From contig NW_001865057.1 of assembly GCF_000002865.3 (NCBI RefSeq), positions 155,342-219,341 of the forward strand: a stretch of DNA of 64,000 nucleotides. The letters are read 5' to 3'. Source of the stretch: Monosiga brevicollis MX1 (lineage: Eukaryota > Opisthokonta > Choanoflagellata > Craspedida > Salpingoecidae). Below the pieces are notes generated by a model, which ran no database searches, was not told the origin of the DNA, and was given only the letters and a program-made list of their open reading frames with translations. The position numbers and the translations under genes are program-made. Positions 12,805-24,232 of the stretch are shown in pieces (within the stretch, counting starts at the first letter, position 1; every line of letters begins with the position of its first letter).

Positions 12805-15800
12805 ATGGTGGTGCGGCAGTATCCCTGTTCTAGTGCTTTGCGCTCACGGGTAGGGCTGCTGATGCTGATCAGTATTTTCGCGGCCGTGGGGGCTGAGCGT
12901 GTCTGCCGAAACCCCAGCTGCACTGAAGCCATCTCCATTGTGCGCGCCTACAAGGACTTTACCTCACCTGACAGCGACTTTTCCTTCCGTCGACTCTCCA
13001 CCTTCAGCGTTCTGAGCAAAGACGGAGATACATGGGAGGGAAACGTGCGTTGATCCCGGCCCTGGTACCCCCATCCTCGAGGCGTTGTGGAATTTCACTG
13101 TGCTCATACATGATGGGGGCCTGCACGTTTGGTCGTTGTTTGAGCCTTAGATTGCCGGAAAGCGAGGATTTTTTCCACGCGCCGCCGTGGAAGAATTGTC
13201 CATCTTCGAACCTAACCCTCAGTATATCCGACCCCGCTCCAACCCCGAAGTATGTACCTGGCCTTGACCCCTGCTCGCCAGTCGGTTCTGACTTGGCTCA
13301 CTGCGCGTCGTCGTGGCACTTTGTGCGATTCGCAGCATGAGGCGGAAATGGAGGCTGCTCGTCAACAGCATCACCAGCGGCAGGCAGATGTGGCCGCAAA
13401 AGCAGCCGCTGAAGCCGCTCAAGCAGCTGCTGAAGCCGCTCAAGCTGCAGCCACTCAAGCTAAAGCTGTTGAGACCGAGCCGTCTGTTGAAACAGATCCT
13501 GCCACGAACAACTCGCCATCCAAAACACGGGCTGAGGCCCTGAAGCGCAAGCGAGAAGAATTGCTGCGGCAAATGGCCGGTGCGTTTTTGTTTTTGTTCT
13601 TGTTTGTTTTGCTTGCTGCCCTCTGTCTTTTCCCAAAAACATTCCCATGGATGCAAGCCAACCCGTGCTGACGACCGCACGCATGTCGATCGCCCCCACC
13701 CAGAACTAGAGGCTCTCGAGTCGGAGGATCCTGCGCCAGACGCACTCGAGTCAGACGACTCGGAAACAAATTCGCCCGCGCCAGTCGGCCTCGAGACGAA
13801 GCCCATCCAATCAGAGGATACAGCGTCCTCACACACTCTACCTCTCAAACCCGAGCCGCTCGATGCGACTGATGCACAACCGCAGGCATCGGAACCTAGC
13901 CCGGACAAACTCGGGGCAGAAGAGCCTATTGAAACCACACAGGATTCTGTTCGGCCAACTGCTCCCAGCTCGAGTGAGCCCACATCACAGTCTGTGCCCA
14001 AACAGGCAGCGGTGCCCGAACCGGCAGCTGTGTCTAAACAAGTTGTGGCGGAGCAGACTGTCTCAGAACCGGATGAGCAGGTGGCGCCCAAGCTGGCCGA
14101 GTCCATGACCATGCCAAGCGAGCTTGAGGCTCCCAAACGAGAGCCAACGGGGGACTCTGTGGCTGCGCCGATGCACACCGACACAAAAGCTGAGACCAAA
14201 CAAGCCAGTGATCCCCCAACCCTCACAACAAGTTCTGTCACCCCCTCTGTGGTAGCCGCACACCAATCGAGGGGGATGGAGCAAGGCGGGGCCAATCGTG
14301 AGACGACACTTCGAGAGGCCTTGGTCGAGCAAACTACTGAGAGCACCGAAGCCGAAGCCTCTCTGAAGGCACTCGTACACGAGGCAGAGTCCCTGGAGGA
14401 AGAGCTTCCGACAGCTTTGTCTCAAGAAGCGACAGGTCACAGTGCTCAGGACCCTGCCCCCACACTTGCGGAAGCGCGGCCCACCGATGATGCTGCAAAT
14501 CAAGATGAGCTCTCCGTTCAGAATACAGAAAACGCCAAACTTGGACCAGGCGAAACTGCACCCACACTCGCGCCAACGCCTGACGATGCCGCACCTGTGC
14601 CTCGGGCCAGCGACACCGAGCCACAAGGCATGGCAGAGCAGAGCTCATCAGACCAGTCAACAGAGGCTGATGTATCTTTGCTCGAAGCACCCGAAATCTC
14701 GATGCAAGAGATCCCTCCGGTGGAGCGCGTGGACTCTCCCCCTGAACTGCCTGAACCCACCTTCAACTCGCGCCGCGTGGAGACAGAGGCCACGGTTGTA
14801 AGAAATATCGCTCGCCGTGCACCAGGAGAAGGACGAGAGGATTCGAGCCTGAACCTCGAATCACAACATGCAGAAGCAGTGTCTCCTGAAGCGACTCGCC
14901 AGGAACCCTCTGTGTCGACTAAAGACAATGTTGTAAAGTCTGTTGAGTCGGAGGACCAGCGCAACTCTCGCGAGGCACAACTGCCCGAGCCGGCCTCGGA
15001 AATGCCAGAGCTTCCTTCAGAGCAGATTGAGCAAGAGACTGAACCCGATCACAACGCAGACCCCAATCATGACAAAGACACTGCGGACATTGCAGCTGCC
15101 GAAGAGACAGAAGATTGGGAGGAAGTGGAACGGGCGGAGGAGCCTGAAGAACCGGTCGCACCAGAAGATTCGAGGGATTCGGAAGAGTTGGCATCCGAAG
15201 TTGCCGAACCGGAGCCTAAAAGTGTGCAAGAAATTGTCGAAGAACAGCTGGATCAGGAACGTGAGAACCTGCTGGCAAGCCTTCAAGACAAGTATCCCCA
15301 CGATTGTCAGAAGTGGGCACGCCGATCCGGCTGTCGTCGTAATGCGCGCTGGATGAAGAACAATTGTGCCCGCAGCTGTGTTGCCCAAGAGTTTGACGAT
15401 GGCTTGCAAGCCCGCCGTGCGGAGCTCTATGAATTGGTCGAGGCGGAAATGTTTCGCGAGGAAGAAGAAGACGTCAATACCGCCCATGCGGAGGAACCTT
15501 TGCAACCAGATCATGCCCCGGATCACGGTGGAGCCGACCATGCCTCTGCCCATGCGACCATGGCTCCTGCTTCAGAGACTGAGGCACATCAGCTCGAAGC
15601 CGCGCAGGATCCCCACCGGGTACCGACAGCAAACCCAATGGGACAAGAGCCATCACAACCAGAGCAGGCATTGAAGTCAGAATCAGAGCCACAATTGGAC
15701 TTGGACCCGAACTCAGAGCTCCAACAAGCCCACCATAGCTCCGAACCAGTGCCAGAACCAGAACCAGAATCCGATCCGGAACCAGAATTACAACAAGCAC

Positions 15801-17918
15801 ACCACAATTCCGAACCAGAAACAAAGCAAGAGCCCGTGCCGGAGCCTGTTGAAGCAGCAGCGTCGTTGCTCGAGCCTGCTCCCGATACGCACCATGAATC
15901 AGAGCCTGAGCCTGAGACTGCACAAAAGGAAGAGCCACATGATGTGACCAAGTCTTCAGCCGACCGTCAAAATGAGCCAAAGCAGCAAATCCACGAGCAC
16001 ATCCACGAGCACACGACGCTTCCACCTGCAACGGCGTCGAGTTCAGATGTAATTCACGACGCGGAGAATGGTGACACGGCTCGCAATCAAGAAGAAGACT
16101 CGGGGGCAAACCCAGAACTTCGAGCCTCGCCATTTACTCGCCAGCGTGCCCCACCCATGCCACGTGCACCATCTAGGTATGCTACCTGGCTTGTACGAGC
16201 TGATTACTGGGAACTTTAGGTCAGCTTCTGACGCGCTGTGTTTCTTCATAGGTGTAAGGACCCGTTGTCCATTGCGCGCTTATTTGGGTCGTCGACCCTT
16301 GCAGGCGTCGATTTGGATGAGCTAGCACGGACCGTGGCGGCCGCTACGCCGTGGGCCGACGACGATTGCCCAACCACCCTTGCCGTGGCCGTATCAGCCT
16401 TTGCTGCAGCCACCGTTTGGATGTTCACCGCCTCATGGTGTTGCTGCTGTGGCAGTAGCGGAGGCTCCACCTCTAAGATGGCTGCCATTACCAAAGCACA
16501 CACCGAGCTGAAATCAGAACGCGATCGCTTGGCTGATCAAGCTCGTCTTGCGCGCGAAGCACAGGATCAGGTGGAAGGCCAGTTGTCGCAGGTCAAAGCC
16601 CAGAACAAGTCACTCAAGGGCGAAATCCAGGAGCTGCAGCAGGAGGCCAAGCGGCTGCAGGCCACGGTGGACAAGCAAGCACGCGCTCTGCAATCAGCGC
16701 CCGGGCCAGAGGCCCCAACGCTGGTGCGCAAGCTTCAACGTCATGCATCCGACAGCCAGCTGGCGACGGAGGAGCTGCAAAAGCGTGTGGATGTGCTACA
16801 GAAGGAGAAAGAAGAGGCTCTGACGGCGGTCAATGCATGGCAGCAAAGCTACGCGCAATACGAGGAGTATGCCAAGTCGCTGCAGGCTCACGCAGAGGCG
16901 CTTCAGCAACAACTGCAGCAGCAACAGCAGCAGCAGGCGCAAAGCGCCGAGGCCGACGCAGGCGCTGCCGACTCGGCACCAACATCGGCAGCTGTGGATG
17001 AGCTACGTCGCACGCTGTCAGCACGCGACCAGGAGGTGACTGATCTGCGTTCCATGCTGGCTACGGCCGCGCCGGATGCCGAGGAGACATCGCAAAAGCT
17101 GGAAAAGTCGACGGCGCGGGTCGCTGCGTTGACAGAGCGCTGCGACTCTCTCAAAGTTCAGCTCGAGCAGAAGGACATGGCCTTGACTGCGCTGCGAGAC
17201 CGTGTGGAGCGCCTGCAGGCAGCTGTCGATGCCGGCAGCGGCGGCAGCGCCGGTACACAGGTCAAAATGCTGACGCACCAGCTGGAAGAAGCCGAGCGCC
17301 GCCAGCTGGATCTTGTGCAAGGCCGCGAAGAGAAGATTCGCACCATCAAGGAATTATATGAAGAGAGGGCGCGCAAAGCTGAGGAGCAGCTGCTCGAAGC
17401 GCGTCAACGCATCAAAGCCATGGAGGCGGATATGTTGCGGGTTCCTTCGCCGACAGCTGATAGCAGCGCTATGCGCCAAATCGAAGAACTCCAGCGCCAG
17501 CTTCAGGAGGCGTGTGCAGCCCGGGACAAGACCGAAGTGCAGCTTCACCGAGCCCGCGAGAAGCTGGTTGCACAGGTATGCAGCATTCGTGCCTCCCTAC
17601 CCATGCTCCATTTTGTGTTTGCCGTATGCTTGCAGGCCTGAGCTTGGCAACGCTCACTTTTTGCCTTGGGTAAATCTGTGGTAGGGCACTGAGCTTCAAG
17701 CGTATCGCACGGGTCTTAGCGTGACCCAAGGCCCACCCTCGGGGTCCTCGAGTGTACGACGCGTGGGCCATCCTGGCCAACAACCAACCCGCCAGCTCTT
17801 GGCAGCCATGAATGCGTCACAATCACGCTCACGCACGGGCTCAAACGCCAGCAGCGTGTCGGGTGTCAATACTGCACGATCACGCAGCGACCACGTAGCT
17901 GGCAAACCCCATCCGTAA
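12805..17918 (+). CDS. MIA3: TANGO1/MIA3-like ER transmembrane cargo-export protein with a ShKT-like module
   Basis: Six exons join in perfect phase: 12805-13044, 13151-13249, 13336-13579, 13704-16176, 16252-17575 and 17685-17918, giving about 1,537 residues. A signal peptide (VGLLMLISIFAAVGA) is followed by a MIA-type SH3-like domain: VCRNPSCTEAISIVRAYKDF, GDTWEGN, then AGKRGFFPRAAVEEL. In animal TANGO1 this luminal domain recruits bulky cargo such as collagen at ER exit sites. A very long acidic, Pro/Glu-rich disordered luminal region follows. At 15287-15389 it holds a Cys-rich module with ShKT spacing (DCQKWARRSGC, WMKNNCARSC). Near the C-terminus is one membrane segment (LAVAVSAFAAATVWMFTASW) with a CCCC cluster, then about 350 residues of coiled coil (ELKSERDRLADQARLAREA onward). 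The tail is short and Ser-rich, without the proline-rich Sec23-binding domain of vertebrate TANGO1. Architecture supports TANGO1; the ShKT-like unit is not a known part. Confidence 0.85.
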
Positions 17919-18384
17919 AGCCGCCCAAGTTCTTGATGTTTCTCTAATCAAAATAGCTCTGAATGTCGGGCCCTCCACCTTCTTGGAGGCAACACCAACA
18001 ACCAACCCCTGAACACGCATCTTCAGAAAAACACTTGACATGGGGTTTGACACCTTTGCAAAACAGAGCCTGTGTCTCTCAACATTGATCCGGGAGGCAA
18101 CACCACGTCCATATCAACACCAACATGAAGGAAAAAAAAAAATGGAAAATCTGATTTTGATTTTTTTTTGCGGAAATTTTCGAGGATATTTGCTTGAACT
18201 TAAATCGACGACGCGCGCACGCAAGGCTGCTGGAAGTGGGCAGTCAGAGCGGGCATGGCCTACCCCAGTGCACCGGGCCGGTGAGTTGAACAAATGTTGT
18301 CTCTTATGGCCACCACCCAATTTTTTTTCTGTCGACCAGCGCTTGTGCTGACCCACTGCCTGCTCTACATGCCGCCTGACAACG
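17919..18384. other. Intergenic spacer between TANGO1-like and ENKD1-like genes
   Basis: About 466 bases between two plus-strand genes. A- and T-rich tracts occur near 18130-18185 and 18320-18330. No open frame looks coding. It should hold the 3' UTR of the first gene and the promoter of the second. Confidence 0.6.
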
Positions 18385-19926
18385 ATGGCATCAAGCTCGG
18401 GCAGCCATGATCGAGCCATGGATGTGCTTGTAAGCGATGCAGGAGGGCTGACACTCAAGGGTCGCCCGGCTGCCACGGGCTCACGTCACCAACGCATCAC
18501 CAACATGAGCATGTTGCTTGACCCGCGCCTTGCTGAGGAGGAAATGAATCGTCGACGAGGTATCTGAGTTGTATCCGGACGGCAGCGTCGCCAGCTTGAT
18601 CTGTGTGCAGGCCGACCAGAACGCCCACCTAATCCAGCTGTCAATGCTTTCAGGTCACAAGCCCAAAAATCACCTCAGCATCAATCGGCGCAAAGCAACA
18701 CAAGTTCGACGCGAAGCACCCCCCGAAGCGGCGCCGACGCCAAGCACGGCTGCGGAAAAGAAAAAGTATGACCACGTTGAATCAAAAGTGGCGGCTTTCA
18801 CCAAGGTACACACACCGGGCTGCCGCTGCTTCTCCATGGAAGTTTCTGCTTTGATCTGCCTCGTCTTGCCGGATTATTTGTGGTACTGAAACTTTGCCTC
18901 ATCTTCGTTCTGGGGCCATCTCAGGTGGCGGCCCGGCAGACTGAGGAAAAAAAGGACTATTTACGTCGTCACTCCAGAAATGGAGCTCCTTCACAGCCGA
19001 ACCAACCCACAATCGGCAAGCCACAGGCGGTCCAAACCATCAAAACCGCTTTTGGCAGGAGTCAGGCCGGCACTTCTGGTGCGATTCCGGGCTCACTTGG
19101 CCTCTGCTTCTTTGTTTGTGAAACGTGATGTTTTGTGCCATTGCGCATCGGTTCGCTGCACCCTTTTTGCCCCATTGCTGATGGTTAGCATGGCCCCATG
19201 CACGCACGCACGCACGCATCTGCACAGGCCCCGATTTGAGCATCTCAGGTGGAGCTGTCGGCCTTTCTCGCCCTGGCTCGAAGGCAGCCTCCACGCGTCC
19301 TAGCTCTCGCCCTGGCTCTCGACCTGGCTCGAGCCAAAGTACGCGGCCAGGAACGCGAGGAACCAAGCCTGGGGAGATTCCTGCCTATCTCAAGGCGCGC
19401 AAGGCAGCATGGAAGCGTGAGGATGAGGCGCAGCGAGCTGCAGCCGAGCGCGATCCGAATTGCCCCGATGGTACGCTGCGACACAATGTGAAAGCCTGAC
19501 ACAACACCTCCCATCCTTCCCGCCGGCTTGTCTGCGACAACACAGGCTCAAATGCGTTGTTTGCGGGCTGCTCAGGATTTGTTCAGTTGGATGAAGGCAA
19601 ACGGCGTGAAATTATCAAAGATTTGCGTCAACGCTACGAGCGGCTCTCAGCCGCACTGCAGGTGCGAATACCTTTATTGTGGTCCCTTTGCCTGTTGTCT
19701 TGTTGCCTCTTTTTTGCTTTGCATTTTGAGAGCCCAGCTGGATAGGTTTTTTTTAATCTTGCGTGGCATTGTTCATTATGGGCTGGGCTAGATGCTACCC
19801 ACGTCCAAGGATACGCTGCGCCTGCAGCAGTGCCGCCAGGTGATGGAGCGTGACCTTCGTGGCTTGGAGCTGGCTATGGAGTACTTTACGGCCCCCCGCG
19901 TCTACGTTCCTGGTCCACACGCATAG
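18385..19926 (+). CDS. ENKD1: Enkurin-domain protein, ENKD1-like
   Basis: Enkurin-domain proteins bind microtubules. Animal ENKD1 acts at centrioles, cilia and spindle poles. Exon 1 (18385 to 18558) encodes a basic N-terminus (MASSSGSHDRAMDVLVSDAG). Exon 2 joins in phase at acceptor 18653 and ends near 18808 with KKKYDHVESKVAAFTK, matching the ENKD1 segment KYDKVESRV. Later exons give EEKKDYLRRHSR and an R-P-G-S-rich linker. The enkurin domain itself reads IPAYLKARKAAWKREDEAQR, DPNCPDG, then FVQLDEGKRREIIKDLRQRY, LPTSKDTLRLQQCRQVMERD and YFTAPRVYVPG, ending at TAG 19924-19926. The DT-R-x-R/Q and final helix before AP-[RK]-V-[YF]-V align with the ENKD1 C-terminus. The ATG at 18385 is the first suitable in-frame start. 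The next gene is convergent. Confidence 0.87.
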
Positions 19927-20213
19927 CAACAGTGGTGGGTTTGGGATTGTCTTTCCTGAATCGTGCCTCGCCATGCTTTGCGGTTTCAGTAAAAGTCCTG
20001 CGGGACAAGGGGTAAGCTGCTTGGTGAGATCAAACTGCGGCCGTGCCGGGGTTGTGACTGTCTATTGATTTTGAGCAAACAATCGCTTTCTAAAACACGC
20101 AGCTTGGTGACACCAGACAAGCAAACACACGGTATGACGAAGACAAGACAAAGACGAGGGGCGGGTCTGAGCGCCAACGAGGCTTGAGCCCGACATTTCA
20201 GCTTTAGGCATCT

Positions 20214-21489
20214 CGATAAGTCACCGAAGATTGAATCTATCACAAGCAAGGACGTCAGAGTTGCACGGGGTGTTGGTACTCGTGACGGGGAGAATGGCTT
20301 TGCCATTGGACAAAAGCAAAGGCAACAACAGGCCTACCGCATGAATATCAGTGGTAAAGGAGCGCAACTTGAAGTCTTCGGCGGCATTCTTCACGTGCTT
20401 TGGGTCGCTCTCCTCCATCGTCTGGGTGAAAGGTATATGGGCCACATGAATGAAATGAAGCATCGACCAACAAATGCATCGAACAGGATGGGACCACGTT
20501 CGGTATGGATCGCACCTCGGGGGTGTCAATGTGTTTGTCGGTGTACATGATCATCTCGAAGACGCCTGCACAGAATGGGTGAGCAAAGGAGGGCCAGCAC
20601 AGGCGCATGGGAAAGACACACTGCCGAGAAACGTACATGGCTCATCGATGAGAGGCAGAAAAGTGACTGAGGCTGTCACTTGGCGAATGATGCCTTGAAT
20701 TTCTTTGTGGATCTCGGCCTCGGGCTTGCTCGAGAGCCTGGTCAATGCCGCACGACCATGTGGAAAGGATGTGAGCGCGGTACACTCGAGGGCATGTCTG
20801 AGGTAGAAACCCGACTGTAGACCAAGCAGAACAATTTCAGACGGCCAGCGCTGCGAGGTCACCCAAGCAAGTCTTACGTGGGAGCATCAGCAGATTTATC
20901 GCATTGAACCTCGAAGACCCATCGTTCAATGACCTAGGAAACGTGGCACTCGACATGTCAAAGCAGGTTCAAGCCGGAACAAAGGAGCGCTTTCAAGAGG
21001 TGGTGATAAGGCGACACACTTCTTGTGTGGTGGAGCTGCTGATGACGAGGACCACTTGTTGCACGGTCTTTTCAAGGAGCCATTCTGCGCATGCGCTCGC
21101 GCTGTGAGACGGGAACCGTGCGCGAGCATCATGACGTAGGTTAAACGAGGGAGCCGTACCCTTGAGCTGGGTCAGAATTTGGTTGATATAAGCCTTGAGC
21201 TTGTCCTCGGCGGTGACGAGCAGTGTCAGGCCGTATTTTTTCTGTCGCTCAAACTGCTCTGGGGCATACACTCCACGCTACGAAACGGCGCGAGCATTCA
21301 GGATGTGCGTAAGCTCGGCAGGATTCTGCGACAGCAAGTCGCATGATCCGAAGAAGCTACGAAGCATCGCCCCAAAGCCCCAAAATGTCTGCACACCTGA
21401 TAGAGAATGCTGTTGATGGCGTAACCGAAAAACTCGGCGACAATGTCGGCGCTGCCCTTGAGGGAGATGGCGGAGGATGCGCTACTCAT
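20214..21489 (-). CDS. MAD2L1: Mitotic spindle checkpoint protein Mad2 (HORMA domain)
   Basis: Mad2 senses unattached kinetochores and, bound to Mad1 then Cdc20, inhibits the anaphase-promoting complex. Exons on the minus strand: 21489-21397 (MSSASSAISLKGSADIVAEF, ending NSILYQ); about 21281-21166 (RGVYAPEQFERQKKYGLTLL, KAYINQILTQLK); one with TVQQVVLVISSSTTQEV; one with VIERWVFEVQCDKSADAP (about 20938-20883); one with EIQGIIRQVTASVTFLPLID; one with FEMIMYTDKHIDTPE; one with DFKLRSFTTDIHA; and a last short exon giving IQSSVTYRDA, stop at 20216-20214. The order matches human Mad2 throughout, including the mobile safety-belt C-terminus. Length is close to the usual 205 residues. The C-terminal SFTTxIH is intact. 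Confidence 0.95.
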
Positions 21490-21657
21490 GCTGACCAGTT
21501 TCCGTGTTTCCTTTGCGTGCCGGATGCTCACTTTGAACTTTGCCGCCAAAATACCAGCAAATCGTTTTCTGCTGAAAAGTTTCCGTTTTCTTATTGGCCT
21601 CAGTGATCGTCCGGATCCACAGTATCTGACAAATCAGAATTTTCTGACATGTATACG

Positions 21658-21751
<94 letters not shown>

Positions 21752-23569
21752 GTGGTGGACGAGCGATGCGAAGAGTTGGACGAAATCCTGGGTTTGGCTG
21801 TTCTTGGCACCTCAGCTCAAGCCTAGGGACTTACAAGCGGTCAGCGCTTGGCTCACCCTGGTTGGGATGTTTGTGGGTCCCAGGAGATGAAGGGTGTGGA
21901 CAATGGTGTCAGACTGAGGCGATGACGTGAGAATTCGTCGGAACGTCGACAATAGTCCGCATGAACCGCCGACCCCTCCCCTCGCCAAAAAAAATCAAAG
22001 CGTTGCTCGCGGCCGGAAGTATGGGGCTGTGGCTACCGGGTTCATGATGGTACACCCATGAGTAAGACGAAGAAACTGATGCCACTAACAGACTGCACCA
22101 GCTTCACCGCCACGCATCCCGCCTGCTGTTTGCTGCTTGCTCCTGTGTCGACGAACTCGTCATGAAGCGAGCAAGTAAATTAAATTTTGGTCTTTTTAGC
22201 TTGTTTAGACCAACGTTTTGAATTCAGATGAGGGGGGGGAGGGGTGGGGCGGGGGAGGCAAAAATGGGATGGAAGTAGTCAACACTGCGAGGGCGCGAGC
22301 TTTTGCTTGTTTGCACCGCCAGAGTCACTGGGTTGATAGTCTGATGTGCACGCATGCAAGACGTCGCGCACGCTGTTGATGATCGATCGACCCGATGCTT
22401 GGGGAGCGGCATTGTTGGTGATGACAGCGTCTCAAGAAAAAAGACACCAGTCCACGACATAGAGTCCCTTTTCTGCTGTCTTTTTCGCCTCCAACAAGCC
22501 GCCACCCTTGTTCCTCGACAGCCGCTGGTGCCAGGCGCAAGGGCAGGTGGTGGGACCCCGATCATCACCCGCTATCCCCGACGTGGATGCCGTCATCTGC
22601 AATATGAAAGACTCTTGCCCCCAGCTGTGTACAGACCCACATTGGTGTGGTGCTGAACAGGACATGATTTGACTCTGAGTCGGGTTTGCGGGAGTCGCGA
22701 CCGCGGCTGCTCCAACTCAAAACAGGAGCGGACGAATGGCCAACAAAACTTTGATGGACTGAGCTTGGCAAAGACAAGGCGTTGGCGAGAAGTCTTCGCC
22801 CGATCTTATGATGGGCGTTGTCCGCCAGTACGGCTGAGCTCACGTCAGCCTGGTTTGGCAATGAGTCAGACTCATTGCCGCCTGGCCCCTTGAATCGTGT
22901 TGCAACTGCCGGCTGTGGTACAAGGGGCAAGCAACAAGGTCGGCCAGCAGCGCCCATGGCAATTCTAAAAATTCAAACATCAACCTGCATGAAGTGTGCT
23001 CACAAACAGGACATGTGATTGGTGGATTGTGTGGCCTAGTAGCTCAGCCAGGCAGAACTGAGTGCTAGGTGGAACTTGCCCCGTTAAGGGTGACTAGACA
23101 CATTGCGCTTGTATATGATAGGTTATGGTGCCATGGACGTGAGGGCCGCGTCAGCTGCGCTTGCCCCACACACCCCACCTCGCCACCCCCATAAATTATG
23201 CAGGCCACCCACAATCCACCGCTTTCCTACACCCAGCTCGGCTCAGTCGGACACTGTGTTGCGCGCCTTCTGCTCAACACTGCGCTTTGACCTTGACGTG
23301 GCAGAGTGGTTCAAACGTGACAATGTGGACGGTGATGCTGCCAATCGTTGGTGCGAACCACATGCATTTTACATGCATACCGAATGAGGTCAAGTCTTCT
23401 TACCAGATCCGACTCTCTTCTTTATTGACATTCTGGGGTGCTGCGCACGACGCTTCTGAGTGCGAGTGGCACAGACCCGGGTGGCCAACAGGTTGTGGGC
23501 AACCCAAGCTATCGCAACATCGATACCAGTCCGGATATTGCATTCATTCACAATTGTGCAACGCAAGGC
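21490..23569. other. Gene-poor spacer with (CA)n microsatellite
   Basis: About 2.1 kb upstream of MAD2 (-) and of the first motif gene (+). A CA run lies at about 21661-21751. A poly-G run is near 22229-22250. Open frames of 90-130 codons occur on both strands (for example 22957-22565 minus) but show no recognisable domain or signal. I do not call genes here. The stretch 23103-23440 could hold 5' UTR or an unseen upstream exon of the next gene. Confidence 0.5.
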
Positions 23570-24232
23570 ATGGCTACGCTGCCGCCATGGACCTCATCCC
23601 GCCTGGGTGAGTCCATAACAGGGCTAATGGATGTGCCATGGGACGCCGATGACGAGGACCAGGGCCACGGACACGAGAACAAGCACATGTACACGGTCCA
23701 AGAGAGCGAGGAGGACACTTCCATGCCGACACGCCCGCGTGATGCTCAGTATCAGACGCACACGACATCCGACGTGTCGTGTGCTTCCCCAAGCCGGCTG
23801 GGCTCGCGTCAGGGTGGTCATTACTCGAGCTGGCTAGACAACATGCATGGCGGCATCATCGACATGGCTGACTCGGCTCGGGTTCGCGTCTGGCAGCGTC
23901 GACATGAAGGATACGTGCCGGAGCTGGTCGACGTCTTGGAAGAGACGGGTCCGAGCGTTGTGAACGGCAGGTCGGACAGCCGATCCGAATGGTCGGGTTC
24001 AGTCACATCGGATGATGGCCACTTGGACGAGGGAGGGACCGAATATGGTCTTAATCATCCATCACGACACGGGTCACGTGCCCAGCGGGCGGCCAGCGAG
24101 AGCGGCACGACGACCTGTTCATTTCAACGAATCCGCCCCGGCCGACACGGCTACGCCATACGGCCCTCGGGTTTGGAGTGCCTGCATGTCCTGCAGACGC
24201 ATCGGCGCCAATCGTTATCCGTTGAAGACTGA
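23570..24232 (+). CDS. Unrecognised protein, member 1 of a local three-gene family sharing an R-[IV]-R-V motif
   Basis: An apparently intronless frame from ATG 23570 (MATLPPWTSSRLGESITG...) to TGA about 24230-24232, about 220 residues; the frame stays open upstream to 23438. The protein is hydrophilic and disordered-looking, rich in Ser, Arg, Asp and His. A short conserved block near residue 100 reads GIIDMADSARVRVWQRRHEG. A Ser/Asp-rich patch follows (WSGSVTSDDGHLDE). The same block, in the same order with a similar Ser/Asp patch, occurs in the gene at 26883, and a shorter form at 29207. No signal peptide, membrane span or known domain is visible. I do not know its function. The start could be earlier if an upstream exon exists. 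Confidence 0.55.
   Translation: MATLPPWTSSRLGESITGLMDVPWDADDEDQGHGHENKHMYTVQESEEDTSMPTRPRDAQYQTHTTSDVSCASPSRLGSRQGGHYSSWLDNMHGGIIDMADSARVRVWQRRHEGYVPELVDVLEETGPSVVNGRSDSRSEWSGSVTSDDGHLDEGGTEYGLNHPSRHGSRAQRAASESGTTTCSFQRIRPGRHGYAIRPSGLECLHVLQTHRRQSLSVED

Noticed and set aside
13219-14346. 375-codon minus-strand frame rich in Ser, Cys and Val
   Set aside because: Shadow of the Pro/Glu-rich TANGO1-like exon; the plus-strand exons join in phase with clear domains.
18385-18810. Apparent frame mismatch between ENKD1 exons 1 and 2
   Set aside because: Using the acceptor at 18652-18653 restores phase, so no indel or tiny intron is needed.
23030-23105. tRNA-like stretch with a D-arm-like TAGCTCAG
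   Set aside because: No T-loop GGTTCRA box at the right distance and the stems do not pair.
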